The translations under genes and the position numbers were made by a program. Shown here piece by piece: positions 17,237 to 26,350 of a stretch of 64,000 nt of DNA. The stretch is taken from contig NC_008343.2 in the NCBI RefSeq assembly GCF_000014285.2, positions 372,001 to 436,000 on the forward strand, in the 5' to 3' direction. The DNA comes from Granulibacter bethesdensis CGDNIH1. GTDB taxonomy: Bacteria > Pseudomonadota > Alphaproteobacteria > Acetobacterales > Acetobacteraceae. The notes under the pieces were generated by a model. It worked only from the letters and a program-made list of their open reading frames with translations. It did not search any database and was not told where the DNA came from. Position 1 is the stretch's first letter. The number at the start of each line of letters is the position of its first letter.

Positions 17237-18289
17237 ATGGCAATCGCGGCATCCCAACCGCCGGGCCTGCTTCAGACGATACCGGGTGGTCCGGTGCCCT
17301 ATGCGCTGGTTCTGGCGGCCCTGATACCATGGTTGTTGCGGCGGGGGGCAGCATGGTCCGGCCTGAACGGTCTGGCAACGATCGGGGGCGGTGCCGCCAT
17401 GCTGGCGGGCTGGCTGCTGTTGGCACCCGTGCCGACGCCTTCTTATACAAGTGGCAAAGCCGTTTCATTATTCGAGTCGCTGCTGCTGTTGGCGGTTGTG
17501 TCTACTCTGCTGCTGCCATGGCGATTACCATCCTTCCTTTCCCGTGCTGTGACCGCTGTCAGTGCAGGGAAAAGCTGGGTGCCCCTTATTTCCCGTGGGC
17601 TTCTCCTGCTGGCAGCAGGCTGGTGGCTGACCCGTGTGAGCGGGATTCCTGTGAGTATCGCCAGATGGGCGACGTTTGCGTTGGCTGGTACTGGCGCTGT
17701 TCTGTTGCTTGATGGCTCCATGCGCCAGAGGGCAGCAGGGCTGCTGACGGCGGCGACCTGTCTGGCTCTGACGCTGGACGCATGCCGTGTGACGAGCCCG
17801 GTGGGGCTGCGATGGTCCGGTCTGGCATGGGTTGTGGCGGCGGCGGCGCTGGGAACATGGTTCGCCGGGGGAAGAAGGGAGCGGCCTGCCGGCGTCAAAC
17901 GCCCGGCTGCGGGCAAAAAAACGTCGAACGCTTCTCGTAGCACCGGGAAAAAACTCGTGCAGACCAAACCACCTGCCTTGTCCCTTGGGGCGGATCGGGT
18001 GGAGCAGGCCGACCATCCTCTGCGGCCGCTTCAATATGCCGCGGCGACACTGATACTGGCCGTGGCGCTGGTCGCCCTGCATCCGGGCGGAGCATCTGTT
18101 GCCCCGCTTTCCCGAGCCGGATATGCGGCCGGGCTGATCTGGCTTCCCCCCTGGATAGGCCTGTCCTTATACAGCCGTTTCCAGCGGAAAGGGCGACTAC
18201 TGAAACCGGAGCCGGTTGCAGCCACGATGGCTGTCCTGCTGACTGCGTTGGCGACCTATTCAGCAGCAGCCTTGGCCGGTTTGCGATAG
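17237..18289 (+). CDS. hypothetical polytopic membrane protein
   Basis: About 350 residues with some eight to nine hydrophobic segments rich in Leu, Ala and Trp (for example YALVLAALIPWLL and GAAMLAGWLLLAPV). A basic, probably cytoplasmic stretch near residues 215-245 (RRERPAGVKRPAAGKK) divides it into two membrane halves. No enzymatic motif is recognised. It precedes psd-pssA in the same direction with about 90 bases between, so co-transcription with the phospholipid genes is possible. Confidence 0.6.
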   Translation: MAIAASQPPGLLQTIPGGPVPYALVLAALIPWLLRRGAAWSGLNGLATIGGGAAMLAGWLLLAPVPTPSYTSGKAVSLFESLLLLAVVSTLLLPWRLPSFLSRAVTAVSAGKSWVPLISRGLLLLAAGWWLTRVSGIPVSIARWATFALAGTGAVLLLDGSMRQRAAGLLTAATCLALTLDACRVTSPVGLRWSGLAWVVAAAALGTWFAGGRRERPAGVKRPAAGKKTSNASRSTGKKLVQTKPPALSLGADRVEQADHPLRPLQYAAATLILAVALVALHPGGASVAPLSRAGYAAGLIWLPPWIGLSLYSRFQRKGRLLKPEPVAATMAVLLTALATYSAAALAGLR

Positions 18290-18379
18290 GCTGGAGTAGT
18301 GTGAAACCCCTCTCGCTTGCCCCTCTATTCAGAAGGTTTCATAACCGTACGCTCCATCCCCAAAGGGAAGTCTGCCCAG

Positions 18380-19051
18380 ATGTCCATGGTTCAATCTGTC
18401 AAAATGGTTCTCGCTCCTCCGCATCCGGCGGCGCGGCCATTCCTGATCGGCGGTGTGGCTGTCGCGTTGGTCGGACTGTTTCTGTCCCACTGGATCGTTT
18501 GGCTGGGTGTTGCCTTTACGCTGTTCTGTCTGTTCTTCTTTCGTGATCCGGAGCGTGTGCCGCCGGGCCGAACGGGGCTGGCTTTGGCACCGGCCGATGG
18601 TCATGTCGTATCCGTGGCCCCCGCCGTTCCTCCGCCGGAGCTTGGACTGGGGGATACGCCGCGCTGGCGGGTAGCGACCTTCCTGTCTGTGCTGGATGTG
18701 CATGTGAACCGTATGCCGGTGGATGGGACGGTCACGAAAATCGCCTATCGGCCTGGTAAATTCGTCAATGCGAGCCTCGACAAGGCCAGCGAGGATAATG
18801 AGCGTAATGCGCTGGCCATCCGTATGCCGGATGGACGCACAGTGGCGGTGGTGCAGATTGCGGGGCTGATTGCCCGCCGTATCCTGTGCGATGCGCGGGA
18901 GGGCGATGTGGTGAATGCCGGAGCACGTTTCGGCATCATCCGCTTCGGCAGTCGTACGGATATGTATCTGCCTGAAGGCGTGGTACCGCTGGTTACGGAA
19001 GGGCAGACCATGATCGGGGGCGAGACCGTGATCGCCGATCTGACGCCATGA
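18380..19051 (+). CDS. psd: phosphatidylserine decarboxylase
   Basis: Converts phosphatidylserine to phosphatidylethanolamine at the inner membrane. The short proteobacterial form, 223 residues from ATG 18380, has AAGGGAAG 9 bases upstream; the frame is open to 18317. Two membrane helices (about 20-55) are followed by [23 protein letters not shown] and the self-cleavage site RFGSRTD, where Gly190-Ser191 would be cut to form the pyruvoyl group. The stop overlaps the pssA start by ATGA, so the pathway's two enzymes are translationally coupled. Confidence 0.95.
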   Translation: MSMVQSVKMVLAPPHPAARPFLIGGVAVALVGLFLSHWIVWLGVAFTLFCLFFFRDPERVPPGRTGLALAPADGHVVSVAPAVPPPELGLGDTPRWRVATFLSVLDVHVNRMPVDGTVTKIAYRPGKFVNASLDKASEDNERNALAIRMPDGRTVAVVQIAGLIARRILCDAREGDVVNAGARFGIIRFGSRTDMYLPEGVVPLVTEGQTMIGGETVIADLTP

Positions 19052-19989
19052 GCGGCGACGAAACATCGGCAAGACCGCACGGAGACGCGGCAAGGCATCC
19101 GCGCTTTGCCAAATCACTCGGCATGCGCCGCCGTCGCCGGTTGCGTCGTCGCCCGCGTTTCGCGGGGCCTTCTTTCAACCGGATCATTCCCAATCTGCTG
19201 ACCCTGCTCGGGTTGTGTGCCGGCCTGACCTCCATGCGGCTGGCGCTGGAGGGGCGGTTCGGATGGGCGGCGGTGGCCATTTGTGTCGCGGCCTGCATTG
19301 ACGGTCTGGATGGCAGGTTGGCACGGCTGCTGAGGGCCACCAGCCGCTTCGGGGCTGAATTCGACAGCCTGTCCGACTTTCTGTGCTTCGGGGTGGCTCC
19401 GTCTTTCGTGATGTATCTGTGGTCGTTACGCCCGGTTCATGGATTCGGCTTTGTGCCGTGCCTGATGTTCGCGGTCTGCATGGCGCTGCGTCTGGCGCGG
19501 TTCAATGCTGCGCTGGATGAGCCGAAGGACTCCAGCGTCAGTAAACCGGCCTATGTGCAGAATTTCTTCACCGGTGTGCCGGCGCCGATGGGGGCTGCAC
19601 TGGTGTTGTTCCCGCTGTTCATCGGGCTGGAAGCGCGGGAAATGGAGTGGCCGGGCCTGCTGGCATTGTCGCATTCCCCGCTGTTCTGCGCCCTGATCCT
19701 GATCGGCACGGCCTTGCTGCTGGTGTCTACACTGCCGGTCTGGAGTTTCAAGAACTTCAAGGTACCGTCGCAGTATGTGCTGCCGCTTTTGCTCGGCCTG
19801 ACGGTTTATATTGCTTTCCTTGTGGCGGATCCATGGGCTGCACTGGCCGCGTTTGGAGTGCTCTATGCCGCCATGTTGCCCTTCAGCGCCCGCAGCTTCC
19901 GCCGTTTACAGAACGAGGCGCTGCTGGAGGATCAGGAGGTGACGGAGGCGGAAGGGCAGGGGAACGGTGTCAGCGATTCCGGCAGATAA
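19048..19989 (+). CDS. pssA: CDP-diacylglycerol--serine O-phosphatidyltransferase
   Basis: Makes phosphatidylserine from CDP-diacylglycerol and serine, supplying Psd encoded just upstream. The CDP-alcohol phosphotransferase signature D-x2-DG-x2-AR-x8-G-x3-D-x3-D is complete ([11 protein letters not shown], then GAEFDSLSD) near residues 85-115. An unusually basic N-terminus ([13 protein letters not shown] around residue 24) may bind anionic lipid or ribosomes, as reported for other PssA proteins. The protein has 313 residues and about eight membrane segments. Its last 58 bases overlap the convergent DUF1643 gene. Confidence 0.95.
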   Translation: MSGDETSARPHGDAARHPRFAKSLGMRRRRRLRRRPRFAGPSFNRIIPNLLTLLGLCAGLTSMRLALEGRFGWAAVAICVAACIDGLDGRLARLLRATSRFGAEFDSLSDFLCFGVAPSFVMYLWSLRPVHGFGFVPCLMFAVCMALRLARFNAALDEPKDSSVSKPAYVQNFFTGVPAPMGAALVLFPLFIGLEAREMEWPGLLALSHSPLFCALILIGTALLLVSTLPVWSFKNFKVPSQYVLPLLLGLTVYIAFLVADPWAALAAFGVLYAAMLPFSARSFRRLQNEALLEDQEVTEAEGQGNGVSDSGR

Positions 19990-20525
19990 AGCGGATGATG
20001 GGGGCAACCATCGGCTGACAGGCGCAGGGCGTGGGGCGCGATTCCCGCGTCACGCAGCATGCGCATGACAGCAGGCCCACGTGACTGGAGCGGTTTCAGC
20101 TTTGGCCGCCCATAAGCGAGAACGACCAGATCGGCTTCATCGGCCATGCGCAGCAAGGCTGCATCATTGCCTGGTCCAACAGGATCACTGACCGCGGCCA
20201 GTTGAAGCTGATCGGTCGCACGATAACCGAATGTATTGCCCACCAGCAGCGTTCCATATCCCCAGCGCCGGGCATAGCGGCCGCATTTGGCCACACTCGG
20301 GTCATCATGGGTGGGAATGGCGGTAGAGGGGTTCATCATAATGAACATGACCACAGGTGCAGCCTTGTCCCAGCACCGTCGCAATTCGTAACGATAGCAA
20401 TTGCCGGGGCCGTCAAAAACAGCATTGCCGATGGTGCCGGATGGCAGGCGCAGTAAACGTTTCCCGCCTGGATCATGCTCAGGCAGGGAAGAAGAGGCGG
20501 GAGGACGGCGAGCGATGATAGTCAT
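19932..20525 (-). CDS. DUF1643 family protein
   Basis: A 197-residue cytosolic protein. The pattern YRYELRRCWD, then VVMFIMMNPSTA, then DDPSVAKCGRYARRWGYGTLLVGNTFGYRAT matches the DUF1643 family, whose function is unknown but which often occurs with nucleic-acid or defence genes elsewhere. It is convergent with pssA, overlapping it by 58 bases, and no defence genes adjoin it here. The start is ATG 20525. Confidence 0.88.
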   Translation of the reverse strand: MTIIARRPPASSSLPEHDPGGKRLLRLPSGTIGNAVFDGPGNCYRYELRRCWDKAAPVVMFIMMNPSTAIPTHDDPSVAKCGRYARRWGYGTLLVGNTFGYRATDQLQLAAVSDPVGPGNDAALLRMADEADLVVLAYGRPKLKPLQSRGPAVMRMLRDAGIAPHALRLSADGCPHHPLYLPESLTPFPCPSASVTS

Positions 20526-20554
20526 GGCCCTGTTCTGCCATGCAAAGCAGCCGC

Positions 20555-20580
20555 AAAAAAGGGGGCTGTGTGCCCCCTTT
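20555..20580 (-). terminator. rho-independent terminator of mxaD
   Basis: On the minus strand AAAGGGGGC pairs with GCCCCCTTT around a five-base loop (20558-20580) and continues into six T residues. It sits 11 bases beyond the mxaD stop. Confidence 0.88.
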
Positions 20581-20591
20581 CCCGATATGTC

Positions 20592-21134
20592 TTATTTTAC
20601 ATTTTTACCGATATAGTCTTTGAGGTTGCCAAGGCCGGTCTTGATCATCGTGGTCATGGCACTGACGGCGGCGGCATCGTTCAGATTATCCGGCGGCTCA
20701 TTGCCGGTATCGCCACGATAGAAGCGGCCATCCCAGGTGATTTTCGATCCGCTGCCATCCGGCGTGACCGTCAGCTTCACGTTATAGGAGCTGACCGGTA
20801 GAGCGGTGACATCGTCATCGACGCGCCGCCAGCCGATCTGCTTGGCATTTTCATCAATAAAATCAAGACCTTCGACAATCTTTTTGCCGGATTTCAGGGT
20901 CAGGGTGCGTTCCTGCCCCTGATCCTTATCGTTTTTGAAAGTGACTGCGGTGAACTGGGAATCCCACTTTCCGACTCCACCGAAATCCTTGACGATCGCC
21001 CATACCTTGTCCGGCGGGGCCGACACGGTGACGGATTCGTCCACCTTCTGCGGCGTAGGGCCGTGCGCATGCGCGGTGAGGGGCGAAATCAGGGAAACGC
21101 CGAGAATCGCGCCCATAAAAAGCCGTCTTTTCAT
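20592..21134 (-). CDS. mxaD: methanol oxidation accessory protein MxaD (SRPBCC fold)
   Basis: A periplasmic 180-residue protein with a signal peptide (MKRRLFMGAILGVSLISPL, cut near TAHA-HG). It begins after cleavage with HGPTPQKVDESVTVSAPPDK and continues VWAIVKDFGGVGKWD, the SRPBCC/polyketide-cyclase start characteristic of MxaD. In Methylobacterium MxaD aids the interaction of methanol dehydrogenase with cytochrome cL. Here it is separated from the end of the mxa operon and placed divergently next to mxaF, across a 280-base AT-rich region. It has its own terminator (20555-20580), so it can be expressed independently. Confidence 0.87.
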   Translation of the reverse strand: MKRRLFMGAILGVSLISPLTAHAHGPTPQKVDESVTVSAPPDKVWAIVKDFGGVGKWDSQFTAVTFKNDKDQGQERTLTLKSGKKIVEGLDFIDENAKQIGWRRVDDDVTALPVSSYNVKLTVTPDGSGSKITWDGRFYRGDTGNEPPDNLNDAAAVSAMTTMIKTGLGNLKDYIGKNVK

Positions 21135-21414
21135 CGAATAACCCTCTTGCGAAGCATGTGAGCATCACGGCTGTACGCAAGCTCGAAGAGCACGCAAACC
21201 TCATGAAGAGGGTTGTTATTGAAAAGCAGAATAAATCGGGGTTTTTTCTATTATTATATGCATATTATGCAATTATGTGTTCTTATTTATAACTTACTAA
21301 AAACACTATATGCTTGATTTAGACAATAAGTCCTTAATTGAATTTTGCCTCTAGGAAGTCGACGAAACCCGTTCATACGATCCGCCCAACGAAACGGGAG
21401 GAGACGAAAAGTCG
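21135..21414. promoter_or_regulatory. divergent mxaD/mxaF control region
   Basis: The centre (about 21230-21350) is very AT-rich in a GC-rich neighbourhood and contains the 10-bp palindrome ATATGCATAT at 21256-21265. The mxaF ribosome-binding site GGGAGGAG is at 21396-21403, 11 bases before the ATG. A very strong promoter is expected here, since methanol dehydrogenase is normally abundant. I cannot assign -35 and -10 boxes with confidence. The two-component system at the operon's far end is the natural candidate to bind here. Confidence 0.65.
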
Positions 21415-23292
21415 ATGCGCAAATCCAAAACAGGACTGCTCGCGTCTGCATCGCTCTGTGCGGTGTTGGGCGTTGCCGCTGGCGCTACGTCCGCCATGGC
21501 TGAGGACAAGCTGATCGAGCTGTCCAAGAGCAACGAAAACTGGCTGATGCCGGGCCGTACCTATGAGGCCCAGAACTACAGCCCGCTGAAGCAGATTACC
21601 ACGAAGAACGTGAAGGATCTGAAAGTCGCGTGGACTTTCTCTGATGGCGTTCTGAACGGCCACGAAGGTGCGCCGCTGGTCGTCAACAATACGATGTATG
21701 TCACGGGTCCGTTCCCCAACCGCACCTTTGCGCTGGGTCTGGACAATCCTGGCCGCATCATCTGGGAAAACAACCCGAAGCAGAGCGCCAATGCCCGTTC
21801 TGTGGCCTGTTGTGACGTTGTCAATCGTGGCATGGCCTACTGGCCAGGTGACAGCAAGACCCCTGCTCTGATCTTCAAGAACCTGCTCGACGGTCGCCTG
21901 ACGGCGATGAACGCCAAAACCGGCGACGTCGTTTGGCAGATGGAAAATGGCGACATCAAGGTGGGTCAGACGGAGACCCAGGCTCCTTATGTCGTGAAAG
22001 ATCTCGTGATCACGGGTAGCTCCGGCGCTGAGCTGGGTGTTCGTGGTTTCATCACCGCCTATGACGTGCATACTGGTGCACAGAAATGGCGCGCTTATGA
22101 AACTGGCCCGGATTCTGATCTGCTGCTGGCGAAGGATTTCAACATCCACAACCCGCAATACGGTCAATTCGGCCTCGGCACAGAGACCTGGCAGGAAGAA
22201 ACCTGGAAGATCGGCGGTGGCACAAACTGGGGCTGGTATGCATATGACCCCGGCACCAACCTGATCTATTACGGCAGCGGCAATCCGGCTCCGTGGAACG
22301 CTACGATGCGTCCGGGTGATAACAAGTGGACGATGACCATCTTCGGTCGCGATGCTGATACCGGTGAAGCCAAGTTCGGCTATCAGAAGACCCCGCACGA
22401 TGAGTGGGATTATGCCGGCGTCAACGTGATGATGCTGTCCGAACAGAAGGATAAAGACGGTAAGCTGCGCAAGCTGCTGACCCATCCTGACCGTAACGGC
22501 ATTGTCTACACCCTCGACCGTACAAACGGTGATCTGGTTTCCGCCAACAAGATCGACGACACCGTTAACTGGGTGAAGCATGTTGATCTGAAGACCGGTA
22601 TTCCGGTTCGCGATCCTGAATACGCGACCTATATGGATCACAAGGGTCGTGACATCTGCCCGTCCGCGATGGGCTATCACAATCAGGGCTTCGACAGCTA
22701 TTCTCCGGAAAAGCAACAGTTCTTCCTGGGTGTGAATCACATCTGCATGGACTGGGAGCCGTTCATGCTTCCATACCGTGCCGGTCAGTTCTTCGTCGGT
22801 GCGACGCTGAACATGTATCCGGGTCCGAAGGGCAATCGTCAGACCTATGAAGGTCTGGGTCAGATCAAGTCCTACAACGCGATCACCGGTCAGTTCAAAT
22901 GGCAGAAGATGGAACGCTTCGCTGTTTGGGGTGGCACGATGGCTACCGCCGGCAACCTGGTATTCTATGGAACGCTTGATGGCTTCATTAAGGCTCGTAA
23001 TCAGGATACCGGTGAGCTGCTGTGGAAGTTCAAGCTGCCGTCCGGCGTGATCGGTTACCCGATCACCTATGAACACAAGGGCACGCAGTATGTCGCCATC
23101 TACTACGGTGTTGGTGGCTGGCCCGGTGTTGGTATGGTGTTCGACCTGAACGATCCGTCTGCCGGTCTCGGTGCGGTTGGTGCCTTCAAGGAACTGGCCC
23201 ATTATACTCAGCAGGGTGGCGGCGTGTTCGTGTTCTCCCTGGGTGGCAAAGGCCCGTATGACGATCCGAAGGTTGGCGAGTACGCCAACTAA
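21415..23292 (+). CDS. mxaF: methanol dehydrogenase large subunit, calcium type
   Basis: A PQQ-dependent periplasmic enzyme oxidising methanol to formaldehyde and passing electrons to cytochrome cL. It has 625 residues with a signal peptide ending ATSAMA-ED near residue 29. The eight-bladed propeller's key residues are in place: the vicinal disulfide Cys132-Cys133 (SVACCDV), Glu206 (GAELGVRG), Asn290 (GSGNPAPWN) and the catalytic Asp332 in [10 protein letters not shown]. Residue 334, two after the catalytic Asp, is Ala; lanthanide-dependent XoxF enzymes have Asp there. This is therefore the Ca-dependent MxaF type, which agrees with the adjacent mxaI and mxaRSACKL. Codon use looks strongly optimised. 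The start is ATG 21415 with GGGAGGAG upstream. Confidence 0.98.
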   Translation: MRKSKTGLLASASLCAVLGVAAGATSAMAEDKLIELSKSNENWLMPGRTYEAQNYSPLKQITTKNVKDLKVAWTFSDGVLNGHEGAPLVVNNTMYVTGPFPNRTFALGLDNPGRIIWENNPKQSANARSVACCDVVNRGMAYWPGDSKTPALIFKNLLDGRLTAMNAKTGDVVWQMENGDIKVGQTETQAPYVVKDLVITGSSGAELGVRGFITAYDVHTGAQKWRAYETGPDSDLLLAKDFNIHNPQYGQFGLGTETWQEETWKIGGGTNWGWYAYDPGTNLIYYGSGNPAPWNATMRPGDNKWTMTIFGRDADTGEAKFGYQKTPHDEWDYAGVNVMMLSEQKDKDGKLRKLLTHPDRNGIVYTLDRTNGDLVSANKIDDTVNWVKHVDLKTGIPVRDPEYATYMDHKGRDICPSAMGYHNQGFDSYSPEKQQFFLGVNHICMDWEPFMLPYRAGQFFVGATLNMYPGPKGNRQTYEGLGQIKSYNAITGQFKWQKMERFAVWGGTMATAGNLVFYGTLDGFIKARNQDTGELLWKFKLPSGVIGYPITYEHKGTQYVAIYYGVGGWPGVGMVFDLNDPSAGLGAVGAFKELAHYTQQGGGVFVFSLGGKGPYDDPKVGEYAN

Positions 23293-23313
23293 TCGGGTTC
23301 GCCTGTGAAGAAA

Positions 23314-23343
23314 GGCCCGCCATGATATTTTTCGTGGCGGGTC
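23314..23343 (+). promoter_or_regulatory. intercistronic hairpin after mxaF
   Basis: CCCGCCA (23316-23322) pairs with TGGCGGG (23335-23341) around a 12-base, T-rich loop, 23 bases after the mxaF stop and before mxaJ. With no T-run after the stem it looks like an RNA-processing, 3'-protecting or partial attenuation element. That would let mxaF mRNA exceed the downstream accessory genes. Confidence 0.65.
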
Positions 23344-23373
23344 TCACAGCTTCAGCAATCGAATGGTTTTACG

Positions 23374-24267
23374 ATGCGCTATCGTCATATGAACAACCGG
23401 CGTCGCTATGTTGCGGCATCAGCTTTGGGTGCATTGTTTGCAATGTCCGCCACAGTGCAGCCCGCACGGTCCGATACGACTGGAAGCGCGTCTTCCGGGC
23501 AGGATACGCAGAAGACTTTGCGAATCTGCGCCTCTACTAAACAGGCTCCGTTCTCCGAACCTGGAGCAACAGGTATTGAGAACAAGATTATGACTGCGGT
23601 TGCGGAGGCAATGGGCCGCAAACCGGTTTTTGTCTGGACTGATCGGCCTGCCATTTATGCTGTGCGTGACCAGCTTTACAAAAATACCTGCGATGTGGTT
23701 GCGGGCCTGGATGAAGGCGATGATCGTGTTCTGACAACGAAGCCCTATTATCGTTCCAGCTATGTTTTTATCACTCGTGAGGATGGTAAGGCGCAGCCGA
23801 AGGACTGGAAGGATCCGGCGTTCGAGCATATCTCCAAAATTGCCGTTGCGTTTGGCTCGCCCGGCGAGCTGATGCTGCGTCAGATCGGTAAATACGAAGA
23901 TAATCTCAGCTATCAGCAGTCTTTGGTTGGTTTTAAATCTCCTCGAAACCAGTATGTTCAGGTTCCATCTGACAAGATAATTTCCGAGGTTGCATCCGGT
24001 AATGCCGATCTCGGAGTTGCGTTTGATCCGGAGGTAGCACGCTATGTCAAGGCGTCTCCGGTAAAGCTGCGCGTCACTGTCATTCCCGATAATGCCACTC
24101 GCTCTGATGGCCAGAAAGTGCCGATGCACTATAGCGAGGTCATGGGTGTGCGCCGGGATGATGCGGCGTTGCAGGCAGAGCTCGATGGTGCTCTGGAAAA
24201 GGCCAAGCCACAGATCGCCAATATTCTCAAGGACGAGAATATTCAGACTCTCGCGCCTAATTCCTGA
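23374..24267 (+). CDS. mxaJ: methanol oxidation protein MxaJ
   Basis: A periplasmic solute-binding-protein-like chaperone of methanol dehydrogenase, required for its assembly or stability. It has 297 residues with a signal peptide (about 1-33, ending QPARS). The mature part starts LRICASTKQAPFSEPG and contains DVVAGLDEGDDRVLTTKPYYRSSYVF, the type 3 periplasmic-binding layout, with no associated transporter. An alternative start is ATG 23389, and neither start has a good ribosome-binding site. It lies in the invariant mxaFJGI order. Confidence 0.94.
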   Translation: MRYRHMNNRRRYVAASALGALFAMSATVQPARSDTTGSASSGQDTQKTLRICASTKQAPFSEPGATGIENKIMTAVAEAMGRKPVFVWTDRPAIYAVRDQLYKNTCDVVAGLDEGDDRVLTTKPYYRSSYVFITREDGKAQPKDWKDPAFEHISKIAVAFGSPGELMLRQIGKYEDNLSYQQSLVGFKSPRNQYVQVPSDKIISEVASGNADLGVAFDPEVARYVKASPVKLRVTVIPDNATRSDGQKVPMHYSEVMGVRRDDAALQAELDGALEKAKPQIANILKDENIQTLAPNS

Positions 24268-24333
24268 GAACTCTTAAAGACCGATAGCTGTGTAATATCG
24301 AGACGCACAGCCGAGAAGAAATGGAACGAACCC

Positions 24334-24951
24334 TTGACGTTTAAATATATCCTGAATGGAACTCTGGCTGCCTCCCTGTTTGCGGCTGCTTTTGCGGTTT
24401 CTGTGCCTGCGCATGCAGGTGATACGCCTGTTCCGCCCAGCGCCCTCAAATTCACCAACACGGTCAGTGGTGATCCACTGGACCTGAACGACTCCCTGCC
24501 AGATGGGCGTGATACGCCTGCCGTCAAGCAGTTCCTTCAGACCGGGCATAACCCATACAATCTGATTGAATCCTGCCTTCCCAACGGCAAAAGCCTGTGG
24601 CTTTCTGCCTGTTCCGGTTGTCATGGCGGAGAGATGGAGGGCAAGGTTGGTCCCTCTCTGGCTGATGACTACTGGACTTATGAGACGAACAAGACCGACC
24701 AGGGCTTGTTCTCCACGATCTTCGGTGGCGCGAACGGTATGATGGGCCCGCATAATCAGGATCTGACCATGGATCAGATCCTGCGCGTGATGGCCTGGAT
24801 TCGTTTCCACTATGAAGGCCCGAAGCACACGGATGAAGACATGCCGTGGCTGACGGACGCTCAGCGCAAGAGCTTCAAGCTCTTCAAGAAGGAAGATGAG
24901 GCCAAGTTCCCCGCCAGCGAGGACGCAAAAGCCTGCAAGCTTCCCGGCTAA
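24334..24951 (+). CDS. mxaG: cytochrome cL
   Basis: The specific electron acceptor of methanol dehydrogenase, a periplasmic monoheme cytochrome c of 205 residues. A signal peptide ends SVPAHA near residue 28, and the heme-binding site CSGCH is at 93-97. Met-rich segments follow (NGMMGPHN) that could supply an axial ligand. The start must be a TTG at 24334, because it is the codon that gives an intact signal peptide; an upstream ATG at 24321 is out of frame. A weak TTG start fits lower output than mxaF. Confidence 0.94.
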   Translation: MTFKYILNGTLAASLFAAAFAVSVPAHAGDTPVPPSALKFTNTVSGDPLDLNDSLPDGRDTPAVKQFLQTGHNPYNLIESCLPNGKSLWLSACSGCHGGEMEGKVGPSLADDYWTYETNKTDQGLFSTIFGGANGMMGPHNQDLTMDQILRVMAWIRFHYEGPKHTDEDMPWLTDAQRKSFKLFKKEDEAKFPASEDAKACKLPG

Positions 24952-24980
24952 CCATCCAAACCAAATCAGGAGGAAGTCAT

Positions 24981-25292
24981 ATGTTCAAGAGAATCATCCA
25001 GGGAACCCTGGCAGCGGCCCTGATCGCCGGTGCGGCTGGTGCTTCCGTTGCTCATGCCGCTTATGACGGCACGCATTGCAAGGCGCCGGGCGTGTGCTGG
25101 GAGCCGGAACCCGGTTATCCGGCAATCCTGAAAGGGTCCAAGTACGACCCGCATCATGATCCGAAAGAACTGGCGAAGCAGCAGGCTGCTCTGGACGCTC
25201 AGGAAGCCCGCAACAAGTTGCGTGTCGAAAACTTCGTCAAGACCGGCAAGTTCGAGTTCGATGTGAACAAGCTGCAGGGTCAGGGTAACTGA
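24981..25292 (+). CDS. mxaI: methanol dehydrogenase small subunit
   Basis: The 103-residue precursor of the small beta subunit that wraps the MxaF propeller in the alpha2beta2 enzyme. The signal peptide ends VAHA near residue 26. The mature start AYDGTHCKAPGVCWEPEPG contains the conserved Cys pair (33 and 39) that forms a disulfide. A long charged helix follows (PKELAKQQAALDAQEARNK). A strong AGGAGGAAG precedes the ATG. Its presence marks the MxaF rather than XoxF type of system. Confidence 0.97.
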   Translation: MFKRIIQGTLAAALIAGAAGASVAHAAYDGTHCKAPGVCWEPEPGYPAILKGSKYDPHHDPKELAKQQAALDAQEARNKLRVENFVKTGKFEFDVNKLQGQGN

Positions 25293-25306
25293 GGTCTCTG
25301 ACTTTT

Positions 25307-26350
25307 ATGTCAGGATCAATGGCCGACGCCAGCGCCGAGGCTTTTAGCCTCGGTGGTTGGCGGGAGCGTGCGATTGCGTTCGAAGCGGCAGTGTCTGGTG
25401 CCGTTCTGGGACAGCAACGTGTCGTTCGTCTTATGACCATCGCTATTTTGGCACGGGGCCACGTGCTGCTCGAAGGCGATGTGGGTGTCGGTAAAACCAC
25501 TCTTTTAAGAGCTGTTGCAAGAGCGATTGGCGGTCCATACGAGCGTGTCGAAGGCACGATCGATCTGATGCCTGGTGATCTGATTTACCATGCAGCCATT
25601 GGCGATGATGGTAAGCCTAGGCTGGAGCCGGGGCCGGTGCTGCATCATGGTGAAGATCTGGCCGTTTTTTTCTTCAATGAAATCAATCGTGCCCGTCCGC
25701 AGGTGCATTCCCTGCTGCTGCGTCTGATGGCTGAGCGGAGCGTAACGGCGTTTAATCGCGAAATTCTGCTGCCGCATCTTCTGGTTTTTGCAGACCGCAA
25801 CCGTCTGGAGCGTGAAGAAACCTATGAGCTGCCTGCTGCGGCCCGCGATCGTTTCTTTATGGAAATCCCGGTTGAAACCCCTGCCGATGATACCATTAGG
25901 CGACAGCTGATCTTCGATCGTCGTTTCCACGATGTGGACAGTCTGATCGGTGCGGTTGAGACCAATATTCTGCCTCATACCACACTGGATGGGGTGGCAA
26001 GGGCTATTCAGGCCCGTATCCATTCTTCAGATGCGTTCGAAGCGTATGTGGTACGGCTTTGGAATGCTCTGCGCTATCCCGGTCAGCATGGCATCATGCT
26101 GGATGGTGTCGATATGGATCGTCTGGTGCAGGGAGGTGCCAGCCCGCGTGGTCTCAGCTATCTGGTGCGTGCGGCCAGGGTCAATGCCTTCCTCAATGGG
26201 CGCGATATGGTCGTGCCGGAAGATCTCCGTGCCGTGTTCATGGAATCCATGGCACATCGCATCTTCCTTGATCCACTCTATGAACTTCGACGGGAGACTC
26301 TGGTGCCGGCGCTGTGCCGTCAGGTGCTAGAGCGCGTTCCGGCCCCGTGA
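25307..26350 (+). CDS. mxaR: MoxR-type AAA ATPase MxaR
   Basis: A cytoplasmic AAA+ ATPase of the MoxR family, thought to act as a chaperone with the von Willebrand A proteins in activating methanol dehydrogenase. It has 347 residues. Walker A GDVGVGKTT is at 57-65, and the Walker B region reads FFFNEINRA at 122-129, with Asn in place of the commoner Asp as in many MoxR proteins. The sensor 1 region (FADRNRLEREETYELP) and arginine region (AARDRF) are present. Its last codons overlap the mxaS start by four bases. Confidence 0.94.
   Translation: MSGSMADASAEAFSLGGWRERAIAFEAAVSGAVLGQQRVVRLMTIAILARGHVLLEGDVGVGKTTLLRAVARAIGGPYERVEGTIDLMPGDLIYHAAIGDDGKPRLEPGPVLHHGEDLAVFFFNEINRARPQVHSLLLRLMAERSVTAFNREILLPHLLVFADRNRLEREETYELPAAARDRFFMEIPVETPADDTIRRQLIFDRRFHDVDSLIGAVETNILPHTTLDGVARAIQARIHSSDAFEAYVVRLWNALRYPGQHGIMLDGVDMDRLVQGGASPRGLSYLVRAARVNAFLNGRDMVVPEDLRAVFMESMAHRIFLDPLYELRRETLVPALCRQVLERVPAP

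Noticed and set aside
21373-23202. 609-codon open frame on the strand opposite mxaF
   Set aside because: It lies entirely antisense to a clearly functional, codon-biased mxaF. Biased third positions remove stops from the opposite frame. The translation has no recognisable domain and no ribosome-binding site.
21415-23292. XoxF (lanthanide) identity for the methanol dehydrogenase
   Set aside because: Ala rather than Asp follows the catalytic Asp at +2, and mxaI and the calcium-insertion genes are adjacent.
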